From: Spirosoma montaniterrae
GTDB taxonomy: Bacteria; Bacteroidota; Bacteroidia; Cytophagales; Spirosomataceae
NCBI RefSeq assembly: GCF_001988955.1
Contig: NZ_CP014263.1
Location: 1,488,001 to 1,552,000 of the forward strand
DNA length: 64,000 nt
Direction: 5' to 3'
Part shown: one piece after another, positions 1 to 7,152 of the stretch
Layout of the letters: each line of letters starts with the position of its first letter
Position numbering within the stretch: the stretch's first letter is position 1
Notes under the pieces: model-generated
Seen by the model: only the letters and a program-made list of their open reading frames with translations
Database searches by the model: none
Told to the model about the DNA's origin: nothing
Position numbers and translations under genes: made by a program

Positions 1-175
1 TTGAAAGCGCATAACCAATCAGTACGTATTGATAATACTCTACTTTTGTAATTGGTAAATGTACAGTATTTTTCCGTTAATAATCATGCTCAGTGAGTCT
101 ATTTTGTTTAAGGAGTCATAAACAGGTTGCCCGCTGTCGAAAACAAACTAAGTACCGCCTAATTTAACAAGTCAC

Positions 176-676
176 ATGTCGCTTACTCTTTACATCGTTC
201 GTCATGCCAAAGCCGAAGACCGGGCTATGTTCATGGCCGACCATGATCGTGAACTGACCCCCGACGGGGTAATTGCAGCCGCCCGCATTGGGCGGTATCT
301 GCGCGATAAACTTATTCATCCGGGCCTGATTATCAGCAGTACCGCTCCTCGTGCCTACGACACCGCGAAGGTAATTGCGGAACAGATTGGGGTTGATACG
401 GATACAATTGTGTTAAACGAGCAACTGTATGAGGGCGGCCCAAAAGCCTATTTGGCTGCCGTAAATGCCATTCCCGAAACGGCCAAATCGGCAATGATTG
501 TGGGGCACAACCCCGACGTATCTTACTTCGCCGAATTCTTGACTCACCAAAGCGTTGGCTCTATGAGCAAGGGGGCAGTTGTGGCTGTTACGTTTGCCGA
601 TGTAGAATGGGCAGCGGTATCGGGCCGCACCGGTGAGGTGGCCTTTGAAATCAGCCCGAAAAAACTTTTGCATTGA
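176..676 (+). CDS. sixA: SixA-family phosphohistidine phosphatase
   Basis: A 166-residue single-domain histidine phosphatase. The N-terminal RHAKA motif carries the phospho-accepting His10, R59 lies in the STAPRAYDTA segment, and the second active-site His111 lies in GHNPD. Length and motif spacing fit the short SixA branch, which removes phosphate from phosphohistidine on phosphorelay or PTS-type proteins; the substrate here cannot be told. The protein is cytoplasmic, with no signal peptide or membrane segment. The ATG lies after an AT-rich leader with no Shine-Dalgarno sequence. It stands alone and ends just before a strong two-way terminator. Confidence 0.88.
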   Translation: MSLTLYIVRHAKAEDRAMFMADHDRELTPDGVIAAARIGRYLRDKLIHPGLIISSTAPRAYDTAKVIAEQIGVDTDTIVLNEQLYEGGPKAYLAAVNAIPETAKSAMIVGHNPDVSYFAEFLTHQSVGSMSKGAVVAVTFADVEWAAVSGRTGEVAFEISPKKLLH

Positions 677-731
677 ACGAACAGGCATGATCGTCCCTAC
701 CAAGAAAAGCCCCTATAGTTGGTAAGGTCAT

Positions 732-783
732 ACTAACGAAAAAAGCACTCACGTTTTTAGGCGTGAGTGCTTTTTTCGTTAGT
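732..783. terminator. Bidirectional intrinsic terminator
   Basis: A perfect 21-bp inverted repeat (732-752 with 763-783) around a 10-base loop. The GC-rich inner stem is flanked by A6 on one side and T6 on the other, so it can end transcription of sixA from the left and of the tRNA-Thr gene from the right. Confidence 0.9.
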
Positions 784-784
784 G

Positions 785-868
785 AGCCAGTGGAGGGATT
801 CGAACCCCCGACGCGCTTGCGCATCCTGATTACAAATCAGGCGGAATCGACCGCTATCCGACACTGGC
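785..868 (-). tRNA. tRNA-Thr (anticodon TGT) with long variable arm
   Basis: An 84-nt cloverleaf on the minus strand. The acceptor stem is 862-868 paired with 786-792, with discriminator T and no encoded CCA. The anticodon stem CCTGA/TCAGG holds loop TTTGTAA, giving anticodon TGT (reads ACA). The T arm is GGGGG/CCCTC around TTCGAAT. The anticodon and T arms match the usual Bacteroidota tRNA-Thr. The variable region is 15 nt and can form its own short GC stem (GCG-CAAG-CGC), as in class II tRNAs; Thr tRNAs normally have a 4-5 nt variable loop. The D arm is also atypical. The amino acid is assigned from the anticodon only. Confidence 0.85.
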
Positions 869-885
869 GTTTCTGAATTGTGGAG

Positions 886-916
886 CAAAAGTAAGGGTAT
901 TCTCTATTTTTTGCAA
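886..916 (-). promoter_or_regulatory. Promoter of the tRNA-Thr gene
   Basis: On the minus strand, TTG (916-914), a 20-bp spacer, then TACTTTTG (893-886). This matches the Bacteroidota primary-sigma promoter TTG-N18-21-TAnnTTTG and ends 17 bases before the mature tRNA 5' end. The same spacing and -7 box occur before the tRNA-Leu gene at 24683-24713. Confidence 0.8.
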
Positions 917-928
917 GCTTAGTTAAAA

Positions 929-967
929 AAAACGAATGCCACTACTCAAGGTAATGGCATTCGTTTT
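929..967 (-). terminator. Intrinsic terminator of the DUF349 gene
   Basis: A 13-bp perfect stem (929-941 with 955-967) whose minus-strand 3' side runs into a U tract of about eight. It begins 6 bases after the stop codon of the DUF349 gene. The stem contains CGAATGCCA/TGGCATTCG, which recurs in the hairpin at 44485-44531. Confidence 0.85.
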
Positions 968-972
968 GTTGA

Positions 973-3330
973 CTAAGCTTGCGCTACGCGCAACTGATGC
1001 CGGAGGTCGGCGAGTTGTTTTTCAGCATCGGCGATTTTCTTATCGATGTCGGCGCGAAGTTTATCGGCATTTTTCGAGCGGGCGAAGAACTCGATGTTAT
1101 TGCGGTAAGTAGCAATATCGTTTTCGATGGCTGTGATCCGCCGACGGATATCATTTTCACGTTTGCCGCCACCGCTATCACGGTCGTTCCGGTTATAATC
1201 ACTTCGGTCGCGGCCACCACCGCGCAGGGCTTCGGCTTCGCTCTGGAGCATAATTCGCTCCTTATCTTTAGCCGGAATCTTGCCCGTTGCACCTACCAGC
1301 GCGTTGATAGCGTTGATATATCGCTTCTGCACTGATTCTTTGTCTTTCTTCGGTACAAAGCCAATAGTATTCCACTCCTTCTTGAACTCGTTGAGTTGCG
1401 AAAGATCGGCATTCTCTTTAGCTGCGGCCTCAATACGTTCGATCAGGGCAATTTTCTGGGCGAGGTTATTTTCAAACTCGCGTTCTGTTTCCTGATTTTT
1501 AGAGCGTTTCTTATTGAAGAACGCGTCGCAGGCGGCTTTGAAACGGTCAAAGATTGAGTTCTTTTGCTTTTCAGGTACCTGACCAATGTTTTTCCACTGC
1601 CGTTGCAGATCGATTACCCGCTGCGTAATTTCCGGCGATTCTTCGCCCGACGCCAGAATACCCTCTACCTGTTCGCAGAGTTCGGTTTTCAGCCGCAGAT
1701 TTTCTTCGCGCTTACTTTCTAACTGCCGGAAAAACTCGCCTTTGTTATGAAAGAACGTTTTCAGCGCGGCCCAGAATTTTTTACTCAATTCTTTGCCTTC
1801 CTCGCGCGGCATAGGGCCTTTGATAGCATTCCAGCGGTCCTGAAGGGCCATTACCACTTTGGTACGGTCGTTCCAGTCATTGATACTGCTCGATGAGAAC
1901 GAGGTGAGTGGCACTAACTCTTCGTAAATAGCCGACTTCTCTTCATACAACTGCGCCGATTCTTTCCGCTGTTCGTTGGTCAGTTCCCGGCGTTTGTCAT
2001 ACAGTACGTCGAGGGCAGCTTTCATGCGGCCCCAAAGTTCTTCCTGTTCGGCTTTAGGAGCCGGGCCAATGTGCTTGTATTCTTCAAATAATGCGTTGGC
2101 TTCGTCAATGGTCTGGCGTGTCACGGCGGTTTCGCCGGCAGCTTTTGCCATCGCTTCTACCTTCTCGATCACCTCTGTTTTCAGCGTAGCATTGCGCTTA
2201 CGGTCCAGTTCTTTGAGTTCAAAGTAGATGTTCCGGTTACTGTAGTACCGATCAACCAGCGCATGATACGTAGCCCATAAGGTAGCATTGTGGGGCGAGT
2301 TCATGTTCCCCGCAGCTTTCCAGTCGTCCTGAATTTTCTTGAACTCGTTCCAGCTTGCTTTAGGGTCGCCTGCGTTGTTTTCGTCGTTCTCTACCAGTTC
2401 GCGCAGGCGGGTCAGCAATTCCGTTTTCGTCACGAAATTGCCGTCTTTAGCCTTGTCTAAGTTCTGGAAGTACGTATTTTTCAGGCTCTTGATTTGCTTG
2501 TACAAATCGTCGAACTGCTGAACGCTTTCATCGTGTTTATACTCGAAGCCTTCTTCCGAGCCTGTCTCGGCAGCGTATGCCTGCAAAGCGGCTTCGCGCT
2601 CGGCCCGCTTCATCTGATCGAAGAGAGGTTTCGCTTCTTTCAGCACCTGATCGGCCCGTTTGAAATCGCCCGGCGTTACCGACGTGCCATTTACAATAGC
2701 CAGTTGAGCTTCGAGCAAGGCTACGAATTCTGATTTGGTCAACTGACTATAATCAGCCACGGGCTGAGCAGCCACCTCTTCTTCTGCCTCGTCGGCCTCT
2801 GCCACTGTTGCGTATTCGGCAGCTACCGATGCATCGGGAGTTGGAACCGCTACGGCTTCGGGTTCAGTCACTGCGGCTTCTGCCAGCGGCTCTGTTGCCG
2901 GGGCTTCATCGACGGCCACCTGCGGTGTTGACTGCTGGGCCTCAGCGTCCGGGGAAAGTTCAGCAACTGGCTCTGTATCAGCAGCCGACGTAAGTTCTAC
3001 TGAATCGGCCACCGGCTCGGCGACGATTGGTTCATTGACAACGGGTTCAGACACAGCGGGTACGTCGGCCTCAGCAACTGGCGAATCAGGTATTTCACTT
3101 GATATGTCGTTGGATGTTGGCAAGGTTTCTTCGTTGGCGGGAGCCGTTTCTGGCTGCGTTTCGGCGACAATATCGGCGGGAGCATCGGCCACAGGAGCCG
3201 TGTCCTCAGCCAAATCGTCAGGATTCGCGGCTGGGGTTGGGGTGTCGTTGGGAGTATTCACAGCCAGCGCGTCGGTAGTGGTAGAGAGAGCTTCCGGCTG
3301 CTGGTTAATTTCCTGTTCTTGGTTTGCCAT
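973..3330 (-). CDS. DUF349 domain-containing protein
   Basis: A 785-residue protein. The first ~190 residues are low complexity, rich in Ala, Pro, Glu, Val and Thr, and acidic, so probably disordered. Residues ~200-730 hold several charged helical DUF349 repeats; recurring W-x-x-I/F-G-x-V/M-P-like segments are visible, for example WKNIGQVP and WNTIGFVP. The last ~50 residues look like a coiled coil. DUF349 proteins are common in Bacteroidota, but I know of no settled function. No signal peptide or membrane segment is seen, so it is probably cytoplasmic. The gene is monocistronic between its own terminator and the divergent pdxH. The N-terminal low-complexity tract may vary between strains. 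Confidence 0.85.
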   Translation of the reverse strand: MANQEQEINQQPEALSTTTDALAVNTPNDTPTPAANPDDLAEDTAPVADAPADIVAETQPETAPANEETLPTSNDISSEIPDSPVAEADVPAVSEPVVNEPIVAEPVADSVELTSAADTEPVAELSPDAEAQQSTPQVAVDEAPATEPLAEAAVTEPEAVAVPTPDASVAAEYATVAEADEAEEEVAAQPVADYSQLTKSEFVALLEAQLAIVNGTSVTPGDFKRADQVLKEAKPLFDQMKRAEREAALQAYAAETGSEEGFEYKHDESVQQFDDLYKQIKSLKNTYFQNLDKAKDGNFVTKTELLTRLRELVENDENNAGDPKASWNEFKKIQDDWKAAGNMNSPHNATLWATYHALVDRYYSNRNIYFELKELDRKRNATLKTEVIEKVEAMAKAAGETAVTRQTIDEANALFEEYKHIGPAPKAEQEELWGRMKAALDVLYDKRRELTNEQRKESAQLYEEKSAIYEELVPLTSFSSSSINDWNDRTKVVMALQDRWNAIKGPMPREEGKELSKKFWAALKTFFHNKGEFFRQLESKREENLRLKTELCEQVEGILASGEESPEITQRVIDLQRQWKNIGQVPEKQKNSIFDRFKAACDAFFNKKRSKNQETEREFENNLAQKIALIERIEAAAKENADLSQLNEFKKEWNTIGFVPKKDKESVQKRYINAINALVGATGKIPAKDKERIMLQSEAEALRGGGRDRSDYNRNDRDSGGGKRENDIRRRITAIENDIATYRNNIEFFARSKNADKLRADIDKKIADAEKQLADLRHQLRVAQA

Positions 3331-3355
3331 GTTGGGAACGTACCGATTACTTTTG
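3324..3355 (+). promoter_or_regulatory. Promoter of pdxH
   Basis: TTG (3324-3326), a 21-bp spacer and TACTTTTG (3348-3355), a full match to the Bacteroidota promoter consensus, 67 bases before the pdxH start. Its upstream half lies inside the first codons of the divergent DUF349 gene. An opposite-strand TAGTTTTG (3363-3356) could be the -7 box of that gene, but it has no matching TTG. Confidence 0.65.
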
Positions 3356-3421
3356 CAAAACTACGACAAAATGCGATTTCCTTGCAGTTCAGCCGGGAAA
3401 AGCCACTAAACTACCCAGTTC

Positions 3422-4063
3422 ATGCCGTCAGTAATCAGTGATTTACGGAAAGAATATACGTTAAACGGTTTAGACATAGCTGATGTTTTACCTGATCCTT
3501 TTGCCCAGTTCCGGCAGTGGTTCGATGCGGCTTTGAGTGCAGGCGTACCGGAGCCTAACGCTATGTATGTCAGCACATTGTCTGTTAATGGACGACCTGA
3601 TGGGCGCATCGTTTTGCTGAAAGACGTTACGCAAAACGGCTTCGTTTTTTACACAAATTACGAGAGCACGAAGGGCCAGAATCTGACCAAACATCCTGTA
3701 GCATCACTGACGTTTTTTTACCCGGAACTCGAACGTCAAATTCGCATTGAAGGGCAAGTTGAAAAAGTTAGTTCGGCAGAATCAGACGATTATTTCAACA
3801 GCCGCCCGCGTAGTTCGCAGATTGGTGCCTGGGTGTCGCATCAGAGCGAAGTGATTGCCAGCCGAGCCGTACTCGAAACGCGTCAGCGCGAAATCGAAGC
3901 ACAGTTTGCCGACCAGCTTATACCGCGCCCTCCACACTGGGGCGGTTTTCGGGTAATTCCTGATAGTATTGAGTTTTGGCAAGGCCGCCCCAGTCGCCTG
4001 CACGACCGCATTCGCTACCGGCTCGACAACGCAACATGGCTAATTGAACGGTTATCGCCTTAA
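3422..4063 (+). CDS. pdxH: Pyridoxamine 5'-phosphate oxidase
   Basis: 213 residues, the normal length. It oxidises pyridoxamine or pyridoxine 5'-phosphate to pyridoxal 5'-phosphate using FMN and oxygen, the last step of the PLP salvage pathway. Seen in the sequence: the N-terminal LRKEYTLNGL segment, the FMN-binding GRIVLLKDV region, the SRPRSSQIGAWVSHQS signature (residues ~122-138), and the C-terminal EFWQGRPSRLHDR substrate-binding motif. Cytoplasmic. It is followed 39 bases later by folD on the same strand. Confidence 0.95.
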   Translation: MPSVISDLRKEYTLNGLDIADVLPDPFAQFRQWFDAALSAGVPEPNAMYVSTLSVNGRPDGRIVLLKDVTQNGFVFYTNYESTKGQNLTKHPVASLTFFYPELERQIRIEGQVEKVSSAESDDYFNSRPRSSQIGAWVSHQSEVIASRAVLETRQREIEAQFADQLIPRPPHWGGFRVIPDSIEFWQGRPSRLHDRIRYRLDNATWLIERLSP

Positions 4064-4102
4064 CCAGTAAAAAGCACTCCCACTCATTCATTAATTAATC
4101 AC

Positions 4103-4987
4103 ATGCAACTTCTTGACGGTAAAGTACTTTCAGCAGAAATCAAACAGGAAATCGCGGCAGAGGTCGCGCAGATTCGCGAACAGGGCGGCAAAATTCCGCA
4201 CCTTGTCGCCATTTTGGTGGGTAATGCCGGTCGGTCGGAAACATACGTTGCCAGCAAAATGAAAAGCTGCGAAGAGGTGGGTATGCACTCGACGCTTATC
4301 CGGTTCGACGATGATGTTACTGAGACACAACTCCTTGATGCTGTGCAGGATGTGAATACCAATCCCGATATGGATGGGCTGATTGTGCAGTTGCCGTTGC
4401 CGAAACACATCAACCCAGACCGCGTGATGGAAACCATCGACCCGGCTAAAGATGTCGATGGGTTTCACCCCATTAATATTGGTCGCATGGCAAAAGGGTT
4501 GCCTGCTTACGTGTCGGCTACTCCTCAGGGGGTGCTGGAAATGCTGAAACGCTATGGCATCGAAACTGCCGGAAAGCACTGTGTAGTAGTCGGTCGCAGT
4601 CAGATTGTGGGCCTGCCGATGAGCATTCTGATGCAGCGTAACACCTATCCGGGCAACTGCACCGTTACGCTGACTCACAGCCGTACCCAAAACTTAGCCG
4701 ATATTTGCCGCTCGGCAGATATTCTGGTAGCGGCCCTCGGCAAGCCAGAGTTTGTAACCGCCGACATGGTAAAAGAGGGCGCGGTCGTAATCGACGTAGG
4801 TCTGGAAAAAGTACCCGATGTCAGCAAAAAAAGCGGTTTCGCGCTCAAAGGAGATGTTAAATTCGATGAGGTAGCTCCCAGAACCAGCTACATTACGCCC
4901 GTACCCGGTGGGGTGGGCCTGATGACGATCTGCTCGCTGATGCAAAATACGCTGAAAGCTGCACGGGGCGAGGTCTACGGTAAATAG
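4103..4987 (+). CDS. folD: Bifunctional methylenetetrahydrofolate dehydrogenase/cyclohydrolase
   Basis: 294 residues, the usual FolD length. It interconverts 5,10-methylene-THF, methenyl-THF and 10-formyl-THF. Visible hallmarks are the YVASK segment with Y48 and the catalytic Lys52, the VQLPLPKHI loop, the DVDGFHP segment, the [11 protein letters not shown]ossmann motif for NADP, and the [10 protein letters not shown] signature near the C-terminus. It sits between pdxH and truA with short spacers, so co-transcription is plausible. Confidence 0.96.
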   Translation: MQLLDGKVLSAEIKQEIAAEVAQIREQGGKIPHLVAILVGNAGRSETYVASKMKSCEEVGMHSTLIRFDDDVTETQLLDAVQDVNTNPDMDGLIVQLPLPKHINPDRVMETIDPAKDVDGFHPINIGRMAKGLPAYVSATPQGVLEMLKRYGIETAGKHCVVVGRSQIVGLPMSILMQRNTYPGNCTVTLTHSRTQNLADICRSADILVAALGKPEFVTADMVKEGAVVIDVGLEKVPDVSKKSGFALKGDVKFDEVAPRTSYITPVPGGVGLMTICSLMQNTLKAARGEVYGK

Positions 4988-5028
4988 CTACGATATGTGT
5001 ATACAGGATTAACCTTTATCAGTCAACA

Positions 5029-5814
5029 TTGACCAGCAACCGTCGCGTGCGTTATTTTCTTGAATTAGCTTACAGAGGTACCAATTACCACGGCTGGCAG
5101 CGGCAACCCAATGGCCTGAGCGTACAGGAAGTGCTCGAAACAGCTTTTTCAACCGTACTGCGCGAAACCATCGTTATTGTGGGTAGTGGCCGCACCGATG
5201 CCGGTGTTCATGCCGGTCAGCAATACGCTCATTTTGAAACCGACGTGCTGCTGCCTACGCACCTGCTCCGGTCAGTGAATCGAATTATTCCCAACGACAT
5301 TGTGGTATTCGATTGCTTCCCCGTTGGTCCGCGCGACCACGCCCGCTACACAGCTACGTATCGGTACTACCAATACAGTATTATTCGGCGGAAAGACCCG
5401 TTTCGCGATGGACTGGCCTGCGTATTTTTTCTGCCGCTCGACGTTGATCGGATGAACGATGCCGCTGATAAACTGCGACAATACACTGATTTCAAGAGTT
5501 TTAGTAAAGTTAAAACCGATGTTCGGACGTTTAACTGCCGCATCGACTTTGCTTACTGGGAAGTGAAACCAAACGGCGAATTGATGTTTCATATTCGGGC
5601 CGACCGGTTTTTGCGCGGTATGGTGCGGGCCATTGTCGGTACGCTGATGATGGTGGGGCAGGGGCGCATGACCGTAGCCGATTTCGAGCGTATTATTCAG
5701 ACGCGTGATCGGCAGGCGGCTGGTCGGGCGGCCCCCGCCGAAGGGTTGTCACTGGTAGAAGTGGGCTATCCCGACGCGGTGTTTAGCCAACGGACGAACC
5801 CCCTCGAACGGTAG
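5029..5814 (+). CDS. truA: tRNA pseudouridine synthase A
   Basis: 261 residues. TruA forms pseudouridine at positions 38-40 of the tRNA anticodon arm. The catalytic Asp57 is in GSGRTDAGVHA, preceded by YRGTNYHGWQRQ, and the C-terminal RADRFLRGMVR motif is present. The start appears to be TTG at 5029: the sequence after it is the conserved N-terminus and no in-frame ATG lies close by. It is 41 bases downstream of folD. Confidence 0.93.
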   Translation: MTSNRRVRYFLELAYRGTNYHGWQRQPNGLSVQEVLETAFSTVLRETIVIVGSGRTDAGVHAGQQYAHFETDVLLPTHLLRSVNRIIPNDIVVFDCFPVGPRDHARYTATYRYYQYSIIRRKDPFRDGLACVFFLPLDVDRMNDAADKLRQYTDFKSFSKVKTDVRTFNCRIDFAYWEVKPNGELMFHIRADRFLRGMVRAIVGTLMMVGQGRMTVADFERIIQTRDRQAAGRAAPAEGLSLVEVGYPDAVFSQRTNPLER

Positions 5815-5875
5815 GATGTTGAGAGAATAGATTAGACAGTCGGCTTCAAACCATACAGATCAACTGAAAGAGAAA

Positions 5876-6475
5876 TTGAAAATCGGAACCATTATATTGG
5901 CGGCTGGTGACTCTTCGCGCATGGGGGGCGACCCGAAACAATTGTTGCAATTTAAAGGGCAATCGCTGATTCAGCGCGTTACCGAGAGTGCGCTGGCCCT
6001 GCAATGCGGGCCGGTCGTGGTAGTGCTCGGGGCGAACCGCACTCAAATTTTGCCCGAACTCAACGGCCTGCCAGTTACTATTATCGACAACCCAGCGTGG
6101 CCCACGGGGCAGGCATCGTCGCTGAAAACGGGGCTGGCGGCTCTGTATATCACCCATAAAGATATTGATGCCGTTCTGGTGTTGCACGTCGATCAGCCGT
6201 TGGTGTCGCTGGGGCTGTTGTTGCACATGCTCGAAGTCAGTAAAGACGAAGGCCGGGGAATTGTGGCCTGCCGTTACGATGCGCAGGTGAGCGTTCCGGC
6301 CCTGTTTACCCGCGATTATATTGCGGATTTACTTCAACTGGAAGGCGACAAAGGCGTAAAATGGGTGATTGGCAAGCATCGCGCTGACTGCTCTGAAGTG
6401 CTCTTTGAAGCGGGTGCCATCGATCTCGACTCCAAGCGCGACGTTGAGTTATTCCGGCAAGCGCAACTTATTTAA
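5876..6475 (+). CDS. MobA-like NTP transferase family protein
   Basis: 199 residues with a GT-A nucleotidyltransferase fold. The N-terminal LAAGDSSRMGGDPKQLL is the nucleotide-binding signature, and HVDQP (around residues 104-108) gives the metal-binding Asp. The closest named relatives are molybdopterin cytidylyl- or guanylyltransferases (MocA/MobA), but no molybdenum cofactor gene is nearby, so the substrate is open. The start is TTG at 5876, directly before the conserved K-I-G-T-I-I-L strand, with a purine-rich GAAAGAGAA just upstream. The stop codon lies at the edge of the downstream inverted repeat. Confidence 0.82.
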   Translation: MKIGTIILAAGDSSRMGGDPKQLLQFKGQSLIQRVTESALALQCGPVVVVLGANRTQILPELNGLPVTIIDNPAWPTGQASSLKTGLAALYITHKDIDAVLVLHVDQPLVSLGLLLHMLEVSKDEGRGIVACRYDAQVSVPALFTRDYIADLLQLEGDKGVKWVIGKHRADCSEVLFEAGAIDLDSKRDVELFRQAQLI

Positions 6476-6555
6476 ACGCAGAGTGACAGAGAACTTCGCA
6501 GAGTACGCGGAGTTTACTCTGTGATCTCTGCGCAACCTCCATTCCTCTGCGTTTA
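6473..6555. repeat. Intergenic inverted repeat, CGCAGAG word family
   Basis: Imperfect palindrome filling the spacer. The outer arms TAAACGCAGAG and CTCTGCGTTTA match exactly, and inside are further CAGAG/CTCTG words (GACAGAG, CGCAGAG, CTCTGTG, CTCTGCG). It shares the CAGAG word with the elements at 15177, 19332 and 63226. Its first base is in the stop codon of the gene to the left. Confidence 0.75.
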
Positions 6556-6562
6556 AAAAATT

Positions 6563-7138
6563 ATGCAAAAGCTCGAAACTGCCCGCAACCTGCAAACCCG
6601 GCTGACTGTCATTATCGATACCGTCGAGCGTGAGTTTGCCCCGCTTTCCGACGCGCAACTCCGCACGAAGCCTGCCCCCGGTAAATGGAGTATTGTTGAA
6701 TGTCTACAGCATCTCAATCTGGCCGAGCGATACTACGTTCGGCAGCTTCAGCATAAATCGGAGCGGCTTGGGCTGGTAGAGCATAGCCCTGATGATCAGA
6801 CAATTGAATCCGATTTTGTGGGTCGGCTCATGCTGCGAATGCTCGACCCGAAAAGCACCATAAAACTACCCGCACCGGGCCTGGTACGGCCCCGCTCAGC
6901 GTCGGACCTTGACCCGGCTTCGGTTATAAGCCAGTTTCTGGAACTGCAAACCCTGCAACGCGAACTGACCGGGCGGCTGATTTATTTAGACTGGAACCAG
7001 GAGAAAGTGCCGACCCTATTTGGCAACTGGCTGAAAATGCGACTGGGCGACGTATGCCAGATGCTGGTGGTGCATACCGAACGACATATGCAACAGGCTA
7101 TGCGCGTCAAGGCAGAAATCGCTACTTTTGTTGGTTAG
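6563..7138 (+). CDS. DinB family protein
   Basis: A 191-residue helical-bundle protein of the DinB/YfiT superfamily. H50 in ECLQHLNLAE and H171/H175 in HTERHMQQ form the expected three-histidine metal site; KWSIVECLQHL is the typical entry motif. The superfamily includes thiol-dependent S-transferases, but many members are uncharacterised, and this one's substrate cannot be read from sequence. Cytoplasmic. The ATG start is 7 bases after the intergenic inverted repeat. A second superfamily member lies at 63335. Confidence 0.85.
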   Translation: MQKLETARNLQTRLTVIIDTVEREFAPLSDAQLRTKPAPGKWSIVECLQHLNLAERYYVRQLQHKSERLGLVEHSPDDQTIESDFVGRLMLRMLDPKSTIKLPAPGLVRPRSASDLDPASVISQFLELQTLQRELTGRLIYLDWNQEKVPTLFGNWLKMRLGDVCQMLVVHTERHMQQAMRVKAEIATFVG

Positions 7139-7152
7139 TACAACCTGTGATT

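Noticed and set aside
41..48. TACTTTTG near the window start as a sixA promoter
   Set aside because: No TTG at a suitable distance, and it lies 128 bases before the gene.
5876..6475. Firm molybdenum cofactor role for the MobA-like gene
   Set aside because: No other molybdopterin gene in the window, and the family includes other nucleotidyltransferases.
7123..7130. TACTTTTG inside the DinB gene as promoter of GH65
   Set aside because: The -7 box matches, but no TTG lies 18-21 bases upstream.
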